Positions 15,743 through 24,182 of a stretch of 64,000 bases of DNA are shown here, piece by piece (positions within the stretch are counted from its first letter, which is position 1; each line of letters begins with the position of its first letter). The notes under the pieces are model-generated. The model was not told the DNA's origin. It saw only the letters and a program-made list of their open reading frames with translations, and ran no database searches. The stretch covers positions 372,001-436,000 of the forward strand of contig NZ_QXTH01000001.1 in assembly GCF_003946865.1 (NCBI RefSeq), read 5' to 3'. The DNA comes from Antribacter gilvus (GTDB lineage: Bacteria > Actinomycetota > Actinomycetes > Actinomycetales > Cellulomonadaceae). The position numbers and the translations under genes are program-made.

Positions 15743-18070
15743 ATGTCATCCCTCCGAACCAAGCTCCGGGCGGGGGCCGCGACAGCGGTCGTCACCTGTC
15801 TGGGCCTCACCGGGGCGACGCTGACCGCCCAGGCCGACGACGCGTCGTCGGCCACCGCCCTGGGCGCCACGCCGCACGGCGACGTGCAGCTCGAGAAGCT
15901 GGACCGGGGGCTCGTGGCTGCGACCACGGCCGACGGCGTGTTCCTCAGCTGGCGCCTTCTCGCGAACGAGGTCACCGGGGCCACCGAGGGCGGCCAGACC
16001 GGCCTCAACTTCCACGTGTACCGCGGCCACCAGAAGATCGCCACGGTCACCGACTCCACCAACTACCTCGACGCGGGCGCTGACGGGTCCGCCATCTACA
16101 CCGTCAAGCCCGTGGGGCGCGACGGCGGCACGGGCCGCGCGGCGACGGCGACCCCCTGGGCGTCCGGCCACACGGACCTGCCCCTGACCAAGCCCGCCGA
16201 CGGCGTCACGCCGATGGGCGAGGCCTACACGTACAGCGCCAACGACATGAGCGTGGGCGACCTGGACGGCGACGGCGCCCTCGAGTACGTCGTGAAGTGG
16301 GACCCGTCCAACTCCAAGGACGTGTCGCAGGTGGGCTACACCGGCACGGTGTACCTCGACGCGTACGAGGCCGACGGGACGCTCCTCTACCGCTTCGACC
16401 TGGGCCCCAACATCCGGGCCGGCGCGCACTACACGCAGTTCCTCGTCTACGACTTCGACGGCGACGGCGCGGCCGAGATCATGTTCAAGACGGCGCCGGG
16501 GACCAGCACGGTGCGGTTCGCGCCGGACGGGTCCGTGGCGTCCGAGGACTTCATCACGATGCTGCCCGAGGACCTCGCCGCCGGGTACTCCGACACCGAC
16601 GACTACCGGCTCTCGGCGGCGCAGTACGCCGAGCGGCTCGCGGGCGTGTTCCAGGGCTGGACCACGCACCCCGAGGTGGTGTCCGGGCAGTGGCCCGCCA
16701 CGCTCGAGGAGGCGTGGGGGATCGCACCGCGGTGGGAGTACCCGCTGTCGGCGGCCTCCGCGACCGAGGCGGTCAACCACTTCGTTGACGTGTACGCCCC
16801 CGCGCGGTCCACGCGCAACGTGCTGCGGAACTTCAACGGCTTCGTCCTCGACGGGCCTGAGTACCTCACGGTCTTCGAGGGCGCCACGGGCGCCGAGCTC
16901 GAGACGGTGCGCTACGAGCCGGGCCGCGGCGACGACGGCCTGATGTGGGGCGACTACGCGATGTCGCGGATCGAGCCGGGCAACCGGGTGGACCGCTTCC
17001 TGGCGGGCGTCGGCTACCTGGACGGGTCCACGCCGTCGGCGATCTTCGCCCGCGGCTACTACACGCGGACCACCCTCGCCGCCTACGACTGGGACGGCGA
17101 GCACCTTTCCCAGCGCTGGTTCGTGGACTCCGGCCACGCGCCGATGACCAACCCGTTCAACGACGGCCCGCACGGCCGCGACGGCACCTCGCCCGAGTGG
17201 GGCACCATCACGACGCAGGGCGACCACTCGCTCTCCGTCGCGGACGTCGACGCCGACGGGCGCCACGAGGTCGTCTACGGCTCGGCCACGCTGGACGACG
17301 ACGGCTCGCTGCTGTACTCGTCGTTCGACGACATGCCGCCGCAGTCCGCCGCGCCGGGCACCGTGGCGCGCCTCGGCCACGGCGACGCCATGCACGTGAC
17401 CGACATCGACCCGAACCGCCCGGGCCTGGAGATCTGGACCGCGCACGAGGGTGGTGTCTGGGCGCCATACGGCTCTGCGATGCGCGACGCCGCGACCGGT
17501 GAGGTGCTGTTCGGCACCTACTCCGGCCGCGACACGGGCCGGGCCATGATCGGCGACGTCCGCGCCGACGTCCCGGGCCTCGAGGTGTGGGCCTCCATGC
17601 CGAACGGGACCGAAGGGTCGGGCACGCTCTCGGCCGCCGGCTCCATCGTGGCGCCGACGACGCTCGGCACCAACCAGTCCGCGCGCTGGTTCGCCGACGG
17701 CACCACCGCCGTGGTGGACGGCTCCGGGGCGGCCACGCCGACCCTGCGGACGTTCGGCGGCGTGGCGCTCACCATGGCCGGCACGCTGACCAACAACGGC
17801 ACCAAGGGCAACCCGTCGCTCGTGGCCGACGTGCTCGGCGACTGGCGCGAGGAGGTGCTCGTCCGGACGGCCGACTCGTCGGCGATCCGGATGTTCACCT
17901 CCACCGAGGTGACGGACACCAAGCTGTACACGCTGCTCCACGACCCGCAGTACCGGGCCGAGGTGGCGCGCCAGCAGACCACCTACAACCAGCCGTCGTA
18001 CCCCGGGTTCTACCTGGCGTCCGACACGGACTACCGGAACGTCCCGGTGCCGGACGTGCGGCTGCCGTAA
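15743..18070 (+). CDS. Secreted rhamnogalacturonan lyase, PL11 family
   Basis: 775 aa with a Sec signal peptide (cationic start, hydrophobic core, cleavage near AQA-DDA at about residue 32). The mature protein has the PL11 layout: a domain opening VQLEKLDRGLVAATTADGVFLSWRL, then repeated calcium-binding turns of the beta-propeller (MSVGDLDGDGALEYVVKW, YDFDGDGAAEIMFKTAPG, VADVDADGRHEVVYGSA), and MTNPFNDGP. B. subtilis YesW and YesX are the characterised relatives, which beta-eliminate the rhamnose-galacturonate backbone of RG-I. No carbohydrate-binding module is appended. It lies after the second importer operon with only a short gap (15708-15742), so it may be expressed partly by read-through. 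Confidence 0.93.
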   Translation: MSSLRTKLRAGAATAVVTCLGLTGATLTAQADDASSATALGATPHGDVQLEKLDRGLVAATTADGVFLSWRLLANEVTGATEGGQTGLNFHVYRGHQKIATVTDSTNYLDAGADGSAIYTVKPVGRDGGTGRAATATPWASGHTDLPLTKPADGVTPMGEAYTYSANDMSVGDLDGDGALEYVVKWDPSNSKDVSQVGYTGTVYLDAYEADGTLLYRFDLGPNIRAGAHYTQFLVYDFDGDGAAEIMFKTAPGTSTVRFAPDGSVASEDFITMLPEDLAAGYSDTDDYRLSAAQYAERLAGVFQGWTTHPEVVSGQWPATLEEAWGIAPRWEYPLSAASATEAVNHFVDVYAPARSTRNVLRNFNGFVLDGPEYLTVFEGATGAELETVRYEPGRGDDGLMWGDYAMSRIEPGNRVDRFLAGVGYLDGSTPSAIFARGYYTRTTLAAYDWDGEHLSQRWFVDSGHAPMTNPFNDGPHGRDGTSPEWGTITTQGDHSLSVADVDADGRHEVVYGSATLDDDGSLLYSSFDDMPPQSAAPGTVARLGHGDAMHVTDIDPNRPGLEIWTAHEGGVWAPYGSAMRDAATGEVLFGTYSGRDTGRAMIGDVRADVPGLEVWASMPNGTEGSGTLSAAGSIVAPTTLGTNQSARWFADGTTAVVDGSGAATPTLRTFGGVALTMAGTLTNNGTKGNPSLVADVLGDWREEVLVRTADSSAIRMFTSTEVTDTKLYTLLHDPQYRAEVARQQTTYNQPSYPGFYLASDTDYRNVPVPDVRLP

Positions 18071-18106
18071 CGGCTGCGGTCCTGAGGGGCTGCGGTCCCG
18101 CGCGCA

Positions 18107-18178
18107 CATGACTTCGGCAGTTCGTCGTCGGTTCGGTACTTCGAAGTACCGAACCGACGACGAACTGCCGAAGTCATG
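18107..18178. repeat. 72-bp perfect palindrome
   Basis: Starts CATGACTTCGGCAG and ends CTGCCGAAGTCATG, with the axis inside TACTTCGAAGTA. Every base pairs, with no separate loop, so it could form a cruciform or a very stable RNA hairpin. It lies 36 bases after the PL11 stop and probably ends that transcript. Confidence 0.85.
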
Positions 18179-18242
18179 GGGCGCCCAGCGGGTGGAAAGG
18201 GCTTACCTCCGCCCGGGCAGGGTGGGTAGGGTCGCACGGGAA

Positions 18243-18252
18243 GAATCGATTC
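18243..18252 (+). promoter_or_regulatory. LacI-type operator (RhaR-like box)
   Basis: GAATCGATTC, a perfect 10-bp palindrome matching the core of TGAANCGNTTCA, 40 bases before the Gfo/Idh start. Confidence 0.45.
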
Positions 18253-18292
18253 GACGCCACGCCGGATCGACGTCGACGAGGACGGAGAAGCA

Positions 18293-19426
18293 ATGAGGGT
18301 GACAATCCTGGGCGCAGGCGCTATCGCCAACGCCCACGCGGAGGCGATCGCGGGCTTCGCGGGGCGCGACGACGTCCCCGAGGCGCGGGTGACGCACGTG
18401 ATCGACATCGACGCGGGGCGCGCCGAGGCGTTCGCCGAGAAGCACGGGATCCCGCACCACGGGACGTCCTTCGAGGCGGTGCTCGAGGCCGGCGAGGTCG
18501 ACGCGGTCCACATCTGCACGCCCCCGGCGTTCCACGCGCCCGCCGCCCAGGCGGCGCTGCGCGCCGGTGTGCACGTGGTCGTGGAGAAGCCCGCCGTGCT
18601 GTCGCTGGCGGAGGTCGACGCGATCGGCGCCGCCGAGGCCGAGGCCCCGGGCGGGGCGCGGTTCACGCAGATCGTGCAGCACCGGTTCGGCCACGGCGCG
18701 CAGCTGCTGCGCCGCCTGCTGGACTCCGGCGAGCTCGGCAAGGCGTACGTCGCCACCTGCGACACGCTCTGGTTCCGCGGTCCGGGGTACTTCGAGGTGC
18801 CGTGGCGCGGGCGCTGGGACACCGAGGGCGGCGGGCCCACGATGGGCCACGGCATCCACCAGTTCGACCTGCTCCTGGCGATCCTCGGCCGGTGGAGCGA
18901 GGTCACGGCGCTGGCGGGCCGCCTCGCCCGGCACGTCGACACCGAGGACGTGTCGATGGCGCTGGTCCGGTTCGACGACGGCGCCATGGCGTCGGTGACG
19001 AACTCCCTCCTGTCCCCGCGCGAGACCTCCGACCTGCGCTTCGACACCGAGGCGGGCACCGTGGAGGTGTCGCACCTGTACGGCTACACGGACGACGACT
19101 GGACCTTCACCCCGGCCCCCGGGCGCGAGGACGCCGCGGCTCTCTGGGGCCCGGACCCCTCGGCGCCGCCGTCGGGCCACCTCGCCCAGCTCCTGCCGAC
19201 GTATCGCGCGTTCGCCGCGGGCGAGGCCCCGCCCGTCACGCTCGCCGACGTGCGCGGCACCATCGAGCTCGCCGCCGCCATCTACAAGTCGGCGTTCACC
19301 GGCGCCGTCGTGCGGTCCGGGGAGATCGGCCCCGGCGACCCGTTCTACACGACGATGCGAGGCACGGGCCCGGCCTGGGCGCCTGTCAAGGACACCATCG
19401 CCCCGGTCGAGGAGGCCACCCGATGA
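18293..19426 (+). CDS. Gfo/Idh/MocA family oxidoreductase
   Basis: 377 aa NAD(P)-dependent sugar oxidoreductase. N-terminal Rossmann fold with VTILGAGAIANAHAEAI (GxGxxx glycine motif at residues 7-12), the VVVEKPAVLS segment (EKP motif near residue 100), and a C-terminal alpha/beta domain with GGGPTMGHGIHQFDLL, containing the catalytic-type histidine pair. The ATG follows GGACGGAG. Its stop overlaps the start of a DUF6807 gene (ATGA), and a LacI-type operator lies upstream. The same Gfo/Idh plus DUF6807 pairing recurs at 48545-51747. Substrate unknown; a sugar or sugar acid from RG-I is suggested by regulation only. Confidence 0.88.
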   Translation: MRVTILGAGAIANAHAEAIAGFAGRDDVPEARVTHVIDIDAGRAEAFAEKHGIPHHGTSFEAVLEAGEVDAVHICTPPAFHAPAAQAALRAGVHVVVEKPAVLSLAEVDAIGAAEAEAPGGARFTQIVQHRFGHGAQLLRRLLDSGELGKAYVATCDTLWFRGPGYFEVPWRGRWDTEGGGPTMGHGIHQFDLLLAILGRWSEVTALAGRLARHVDTEDVSMALVRFDDGAMASVTNSLLSPRETSDLRFDTEAGTVEVSHLYGYTDDDWTFTPAPGREDAAALWGPDPSAPPSGHLAQLLPTYRAFAAGEAPPVTLADVRGTIELAAAIYKSAFTGAVVRSGEIGPGDPFYTTMRGTGPAWAPVKDTIAPVEEATR

Positions 19427-20343
19427 CCACCACCCTGCACGACGACGGAGCCCGTCTGACCTTCGGCCTCGCCGACACGGGGGCCGGGCTGTTCGACTAC
19501 GTCTACCGCCCCACGGACGCCCAGTACGAGAGCCCGCGCCCCTACCTGCACCCCATGCGGACGCTCGCGGGCGACCTCGTGACGGTGTTCCGGCCCTGGG
19601 ACCACATCTGGCACAAGGGGCTCACGCTCTCGCTGCCGAACGTGGGGCCGTGGAACTTCTGGGGCGGGCCCACCTACGTGCGCGACGAGGGCTACCGGGA
19701 CCTCGGCAACGACGGGTCCATGGACCACGAGGGGTTCCGCTCCTCGGGTGACGGCGGGTTCGTCGAGGAGCTGGCCTGGCGCACGCCGCCCGCCTCGGAC
19801 GCGACCCAGGGCGAGGTGGTCGTCCGCGAGGTCCGCACCCTGGCCGTCACGGTGGCCGACGACGCCTGGGTGCTCACCTGGAGCTCCGAGCTCACCAACG
19901 TGTCGGACGGCGCGCTCGACCTCGGCAGCCCCACCACGAACGGCCGCGAGAACGCGGGCTACGGGGGGCTGTTCTGGCGCGGGCCGCGGTCGTTCACCGG
20001 GGGGACCGTGATCGCCCCCGGCTTCTCCGGCGACGCCGAGGACGTGCGGGGCGAGCGGTTCGGCTGGATGGGGTTCGTGGGCAGGCACGACGGGTACACC
20101 GCGGGCCCGGGCACGTCGACGGTCGTGATGGTCGACGGCGGCGCCAACCCCGGCGGGACTCCGCAGTGGTTCGTGCGGTCGGCCCCGTTCGCGGTGCTGT
20201 GCCCCGCTCCCGCGTTCAGCGAGGAGGTGCCGTTCGGCCCGGGCGAGACGCTGACGTTCTCGTACGCCATGGTGATCGCTGACGGCGAGTCGGACGAGGT
20301 GCGCGGCGAGAAGCTGGCGGCGCTGGGAGCCTCGGCCCTGTAA
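19423..20343 (+). CDS. DUF6807 (PmoA-like) family protein
   Basis: 306 aa, no signal peptide. The start at 19423 overlaps the Gfo/Idh stop by 4 bp. Family-typical stretches: RPYLHPMRTLAG (39-50), PWDHIWHKGLTLSLPNVG, NFWGGPTYVRDEGY, and TTNGRENAGYGGLFWRG in the second half. DUF6807 proteins are predicted beta-sandwich proteins annotated as methane-oxygenase PmoA family by name only; no monooxygenase subunits are present and the function is unknown. Tight coupling to a Gfo/Idh enzyme suggests a step in the same sugar pathway. Closely similar motifs form the C-terminal part of the LacI fusion at 49675-51747. Confidence 0.78.
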   Translation: MTTTLHDDGARLTFGLADTGAGLFDYVYRPTDAQYESPRPYLHPMRTLAGDLVTVFRPWDHIWHKGLTLSLPNVGPWNFWGGPTYVRDEGYRDLGNDGSMDHEGFRSSGDGGFVEELAWRTPPASDATQGEVVVREVRTLAVTVADDAWVLTWSSELTNVSDGALDLGSPTTNGRENAGYGGLFWRGPRSFTGGTVIAPGFSGDAEDVRGERFGWMGFVGRHDGYTAGPGTSTVVMVDGGANPGGTPQWFVRSAPFAVLCPAPAFSEEVPFGPGETLTFSYAMVIADGESDEVRGEKLAALGASAL

Positions 20344-20353
20344 CCGCCGCTCG

Positions 20354-20396
20354 CGCCGAGGTAGTGCCTCCGTCCGACGGAGGCACTACCTCGGCG
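20354..20396. terminator. Perfect palindrome, GAGGTAGTGCC repeat family
   Basis: Arms of 21 bases: CGCCGAGGTAGTGCCTCCGT plus one more base, exactly mirrored around C20375. It lies between convergent genes (DUF6807 and GH42), so it can terminate both. It is the most complete copy of the repeat. Confidence 0.8.
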
Positions 20397-20406
20397 TTTC
20401 AGGTCT

Positions 20407-20447
20407 GCCGAGGTAGTCAGGTCGTCCGACGGAGGCACTACCTCGGC
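20407..20447. repeat. Second, imperfect copy of the GAGGTAGTGCC palindrome
   Basis: Outer arms GCCGAGGTAGT and ACTACCTCGGC are perfect; the interior is diverged. It follows the previous copy after 10 bases and ends 22 bases from the GH42 stop. Confidence 0.7.
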
Positions 20448-20469
20448 GGGGGCGGGGGCGGGAGAGACC

Positions 20470-22524
20470 TCAGGCTTCGCGGACCACCCGGACGCCGCCC
20501 GCCGGCACCTTCAGCGCGTCCACCGTGGTGGCTGTCAGCAGCTCGAAGCCGGCGGCCTCGACGTGCGCGGGCTCGTCGGTGTGGTTGATCGCGAACAGCC
20601 AGGAGCGCGTGCCGTCGTCGGACCGGCGGCGGACCAGCTCGACGCCCGGCCGGGCCGACAGCCCCGGCAGCACGCCGGCCTCCGTGGCAGCCGCGCGGGC
20701 CACCGCCTCCACGCCCTCCGGGGCGAGCCGGGTCGCCACGTACCAGGCCGACCCGCCCCCGGGCACGGCCCGGCGGGTGAGCGCGGGGCCGCCGGGCAGG
20801 GGGCCGTCGTCGTACACCGCGAGGACCTCGACGCCCGGGGCGACCGACGACTTCTCCGTCCACAGGTCGGCGGCGAAGCCGCCGAGCGCGCCGGACACGT
20901 GCACCTGCTCGTCGGCGAGGAGGGGGAAGAACTCCTCCGTGCGGACACCGAGCAGGTCGCGGAAGGCGCCGGGGTAACCGCCGAGACGGACGTGGTCGTG
21001 CTCGTCGACGATGCCCGAGAAGTACGTGATCACCACGGTGGCGCCGCGCTCGGCGGCAGCGGCTACGTTCGCGGCACCCTCGTCGGTGACGAGGTACAGG
21101 GTGGGCACCACGACGAGGTCGTACGCGTCGAGCGCGGCCGTCGGCGGGACGACGTCGGCCGTGACCCCGAGCCGCCACAGCTCGCGGTACCAGGCGCGGA
21201 CCTGGTCCATGTAGCGCAGCTCCTGCGTGGGGTGGGAGTCCAGTTCGGCGCCCCACCACGCGGGCCAGTCCACGACCAGCGCCGCCCGGGAGCGCACGCG
21301 CGAGCCCCGGACCTCGCCGAGGGCGCGGAGCGCCTGACCCAGGCCGACGACGTCGCGCCACAGCTGGGAGTCCGTGCCGGCGTGCGGCACCATCCCGGAG
21401 TGGAACTTCTCCGCGCCCGCCTGGGAGGCGCGCCACTGGAAGAACATCACGGCGTCGGCGCCCCGGGCGACGTGGGACAGGGAGTTGCGCAGGAGCTCGC
21501 CCGGCTGCTTGGTCCGGTTGCGCGGCTGCCAGTTCACGGCGGCCGTGGAGTGCTCCATGAGGACCCACGGCGCGCCGCCCGCGATGCCGCGCGTGAGGTC
21601 GGCGGAGAAGGAGAGCTCCACGTGGCGCTCGGGGTCGGCGGCGTTGGTGTAGTGGTCGTTGGCGACGACGTCGAGCTCCGGCGCCCACGAGAAGTAGTCC
21701 ATGCCCTTGGTGCTGGTCGACGCCATGAGGTTGGTCGTGGTGGGCACGTGAGGCGTGATGGCGCGGAGGGTGTCGCGCAGGTCCCGGTAGTAGTCCAGGA
21801 GCGCGTCCGACGAGAACCGGTCGAAGTCGAGCTGCTGCGTCGGGTTCGCGAAGGTCGGGGCGGACAGGGGCGGCAGGACGTCGTCGAACGAGCCGTAGCG
21901 CTGCGACCAGAAGGCGGTACCCCAGGCCGCGTTGAGCGCGTCCACCGTCGTGTACCGGACGGCGAGCCACTCGCGGAAGGCCGCCGCGGCGGCGTCCGAG
22001 TAGTCGCGCGGGACGTGGCAGCCGATCTCGTTGTCCACGTGCCACAGCGCCAGCGCCGGGTGGTCCTGGTACCGCTCGGCGACGCGCGCCGCCATCGTGA
22101 GGGCGTAGTCCCGGTGGAGCGGATGGGTCACCGCGTACGCCTGGCGGCCGCCCTGGTGCAGCACCGTCCCGTCGGCGAGCCGGGGCAGGATCTCCGGGTG
22201 CTTGCGGGTGAGCCACGGGGGCGGGCTCGCCGTCGCGGTGGCGAGGGCGACGCGGATCCCGGCGCCATGGAGGCGGTCCAGGGTGGCGTCGAGCCAGGTC
22301 CAGTCGAGCTCACCCTCGCGGGGCTCGATCGTGGCCCACGAGAAGATCGCCACGCTGAGCAGGTTCACGCCGGCCTCGCGCATGAGCTCGATGTCCTCGA
22401 GCTGCACGTCCAGAGGCCACTGTTCCGGGTTGTAGTCCCCGCCGTAGGCGAGGCCCTCGATCCCGTCGTTCCAGGGGCTGACCTGGGTGGCGTCGAAGGC
22501 GGGGTCGGTGGTGCGTCGTCGCAT
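20470..22524 (-). CDS. Beta-galactosidase, GH42 family
   Basis: 684 aa, intracellular (no signal). GH42 layout: a (beta/alpha)8 barrel opening GLAYGGDYNPEQWP, the general acid/base in WHVDNEIGCH (Glu166) and the nucleophile in WVLMEHSTAAVNWQPRN (Glu324), then a trimerisation domain and a C-terminal beta domain. It would hydrolyse terminal beta-galactosides such as the galactan side chains of RG-I after import. It is transcribed alone; a near-perfect LacI-type operator lies 34 bases upstream of the ATG at 22524, tying it to the rhamnose/RG-I regulon. No Shine-Dalgarno sequence is seen, so it may be leaderless or use another start. Confidence 0.92.
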   Translation of the reverse strand: MRRRTTDPAFDATQVSPWNDGIEGLAYGGDYNPEQWPLDVQLEDIELMREAGVNLLSVAIFSWATIEPREGELDWTWLDATLDRLHGAGIRVALATATASPPPWLTRKHPEILPRLADGTVLHQGGRQAYAVTHPLHRDYALTMAARVAERYQDHPALALWHVDNEIGCHVPRDYSDAAAAAFREWLAVRYTTVDALNAAWGTAFWSQRYGSFDDVLPPLSAPTFANPTQQLDFDRFSSDALLDYYRDLRDTLRAITPHVPTTTNLMASTSTKGMDYFSWAPELDVVANDHYTNAADPERHVELSFSADLTRGIAGGAPWVLMEHSTAAVNWQPRNRTKQPGELLRNSLSHVARGADAVMFFQWRASQAGAEKFHSGMVPHAGTDSQLWRDVVGLGQALRALGEVRGSRVRSRAALVVDWPAWWGAELDSHPTQELRYMDQVRAWYRELWRLGVTADVVPPTAALDAYDLVVVPTLYLVTDEGAANVAAAAERGATVVITYFSGIVDEHDHVRLGGYPGAFRDLLGVRTEEFFPLLADEQVHVSGALGGFAADLWTEKSSVAPGVEVLAVYDDGPLPGGPALTRRAVPGGGSAWYVATRLAPEGVEAVARAAATEAGVLPGLSARPGVELVRRRSDDGTRSWLFAINHTDEPAHVEAAGFELLTATTVDALKVPAGGVRVVREA

Positions 22525-22557
22525 GGGCGTCAGTCTGGCACGGTTCGGGGGTGCGTG

Positions 22558-22569
22558 TGAATCGGTTCA
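22558..22569 (-). promoter_or_regulatory. LacI-type operator (RhaR-like box)
   Basis: TGAATCGGTTCA, one mismatch from a perfect palindrome, upstream of the GH42 gene; a full match to TGAANCGNTTCA. Confidence 0.65.
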
Positions 22570-22595
22570 ATCGGCGTGCCCCGCCGCGGTGGCCG

Positions 22596-23000
22596 TCAGT
22601 CGCAGCCGAACCCCGGCACGATCCTGGGCCACGCGTCGACCGACTCGGTCGTGCCGACGAACGCGACGGTCTCGTCGGCGGCGTACCAGATCCTCTCGTC
22701 GCCCGAGGTGAGGCCGCTGTCGACGGCACCGCCCGGGAGGTCCACGTCCTGCGCGTACTCGGCCTCACGCCAGTCCGCAGGAACGAGCCCCTCGGGATCG
22801 GCGGCGTACTTTCCGCGCGGCAGGTCGATGAAGGTGATGCTGCTCCAGTCGCAATGGCGGCTGCCGGACACGGCCTCCACCGTCTCGCCGCCCTCGGAGC
22901 CCGTCCACCGTGATCGGACGGTGCTGTCCGAGCAGGCGGCGAGCAGGCCGGACAGGGCAAGTACCACCAGGACCACCCGGGCCCGGTTCCTCGTCGGCAT
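22596..23000 (-). CDS. Small hypothetical lipoprotein
   Basis: 134 aa. A cationic N-terminus and hydrophobic core end in the lipobox LLAAC (cysteine at residue 23), so it should be lipid-anchored on the outer face of the membrane. The mature part, about 110 residues, has two further cysteines (HCDWSS and the C-terminal GFGCD) that could form a disulfide. I do not recognise the family. It sits between the GH42 gene and the rhamnose regulator, all on the minus strand, with no shared operator visible of its own. Confidence 0.65.
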   Translation of the reverse strand: MPTRNRARVVLVVLALSGLLAACSDSTVRSRWTGSEGGETVEAVSGSRHCDWSSITFIDLPRGKYAADPEGLVPADWREAEYAQDVDLPGGAVDSGLTSGDERIWYAADETVAFVGTTESVDAWPRIVPGFGCD

Positions 23001-23065
23001 ACGCGTCCGGCTCCTCCGTCGTCGCAGGGCTCTCCGTGGTCGTCAGTGTGGCAGGGTCGACGGCC

Positions 23066-24088
23066 CTATCCCGGCGACAACGACGACGCCCGCACCACCA
23101 GCTCCGGCTGGAACACCACCTGCTCGGCGGGCACGTCCCGGCCGCGCAGCAGGATGTCGGCGGCCGTCTCGCCGAGCTGGTGCGTGGGCTGCCGCACCGA
23201 CGTCAGCGGGGTGGCCAGCTCGGCGGCGAACGTGACGTCGTCGTATCCCACGAGCGCGACCTCGTCGGGCACCACGATGCCCTCGCGGCGCAAGGTCCGC
23301 AGGGCGCCCAGCGCGGTGAGGTCGTTCACGCAGAAGACGGCGGTGGGCCGGTCTCCGCGGGCGAGGAGCGTGCGGATGCCGGCCTCGCCGCCGTCGGCGT
23401 TGAGCGACGGCACGGTGACCTCGACGAGCGCCTCCGCCGGGTCCAGGCCCGCTTCCTCCAGGGCGCGGACGACGCCGACGTGCCGGTCCGCGCACTGGCG
23501 GATGGCGTGCGGGCCGTTGAGGAAGGCGATCCGCGTGTGGCCCTGCTCCAGCAGGTGACGGGCGGCGAGCTCGCCGCCGTGCACGTCGTCGACGGCCACG
23601 GACGACAGGTCCGCCACCGGCGAGGGCCGGTCGAGCAGCACCACGCCGACCCCGCGCTCACGCAGCGACAGGAGGTGCGAGATGTCGTCGGTGGCGGGCA
23701 CCACCATGACGCCCTGCACGCCGTGCTCCTCGAAGAGGCGCAGGTAGCGGTGCTCGCGCACCGGGTCGTCGTCGGAGCTCGCGACCATCACCGTGTAGTC
23801 GTCCCGCTCGAGGCGGGCCTCGATGCCGCGCGCCACGTCCGTGAAGAACGGGTTGGCGATGTCGAGCACGATGGCGCCGACGGTCGTGATCGTGCCCGCA
23901 CGCAGCTGCCGTGCGGAGCCGTTGCGCACGAACGCGAGCTCCTCGATGGCGGCCTCGACCCGCTCGCGGGTGGCCGGGAGCACGCGCTCCGGTCGGTTGA
24001 GCACGTTCGACACGGTGCCCACGGAGACGCCGGCGACGCGCGCCACGTCGGCGATCGACGCCCGACGCCGGGCGGCCGAGATGGTCAT
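23066..24088 (-). CDS. LacI-family regulator, probable rhamnose/RG-I repressor
   Basis: 340 aa. N-terminal HTH and hinge: ASIADVARVAGVSVGTVSNV, then the PERVLPATRERVEAAIEEL hinge region, followed by a periplasmic-binding-like effector domain (VGAIVLDIANPFFTDVARG through VGYDDVTFAAELATPLTSV). The ATG at 24088 follows AAGGAGGA. It is divergent from rhaM, with an operator between them, so it is the natural regulator of the rhamnose genes and probably autoregulated. TGAANCGNTTCA sites elsewhere in the window suggest a wider regulon. Effector not known; L-rhamnose or a rhamnose phosphate is the expectation. Confidence 0.88.
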   Translation of the reverse strand: MTISAARRRASIADVARVAGVSVGTVSNVLNRPERVLPATRERVEAAIEELAFVRNGSARQLRAGTITTVGAIVLDIANPFFTDVARGIEARLERDDYTVMVASSDDDPVREHRYLRLFEEHGVQGVMVVPATDDISHLLSLRERGVGVVLLDRPSPVADLSSVAVDDVHGGELAARHLLEQGHTRIAFLNGPHAIRQCADRHVGVVRALEEAGLDPAEALVEVTVPSLNADGGEAGIRTLLARGDRPTAVFCVNDLTALGALRTLRREGIVVPDEVALVGYDDVTFAAELATPLTSVRQPTHQLGETAADILLRGRDVPAEQVVFQPELVVRASSLSPG

Positions 24089-24132
24089 GGAGTCCTCCTT
24101 CGCCCCGGGGAGCCCCAGGCACAGCTACATTA

Positions 24133-24144
24133 TGAACCGTTTCA
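24133..24144. promoter_or_regulatory. LacI-type operator between the regulator and rhaM
   Basis: TGAACCGTTTCA in the divergent gap, a full match to TGAANCGNTTCA. Weak -10-like hexamers overlap or adjoin it on both strands (TACATT at 24126-24131 on plus, CATAAT at 24134-24129 on minus), so one site could repress both directions. Confidence 0.65.
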
Positions 24145-24182
24145 TCACGGCGGTGCCGTGCGACGACGAGAAGGGGTCGACG

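Noticed and set aside
18108-18296. Short open frames on both strands across 18107-18178
   Set aside because: They arise because the palindrome reads the same on both strands; no ribosome site and no protein-like composition.
19423-20343. A methane monooxygenase-type assignment suggested by the PmoA family name
   Set aside because: No partner oxygenase subunits, no membrane helices and no signal sequence; the name is historical and the gene context is sugar catabolism.
20354-20447. Two tandem palindromes considered as the start of a CRISPR array
   Set aside because: Only two unequal copies with a 10-base gap, no spacers of constant length and no cas genes.
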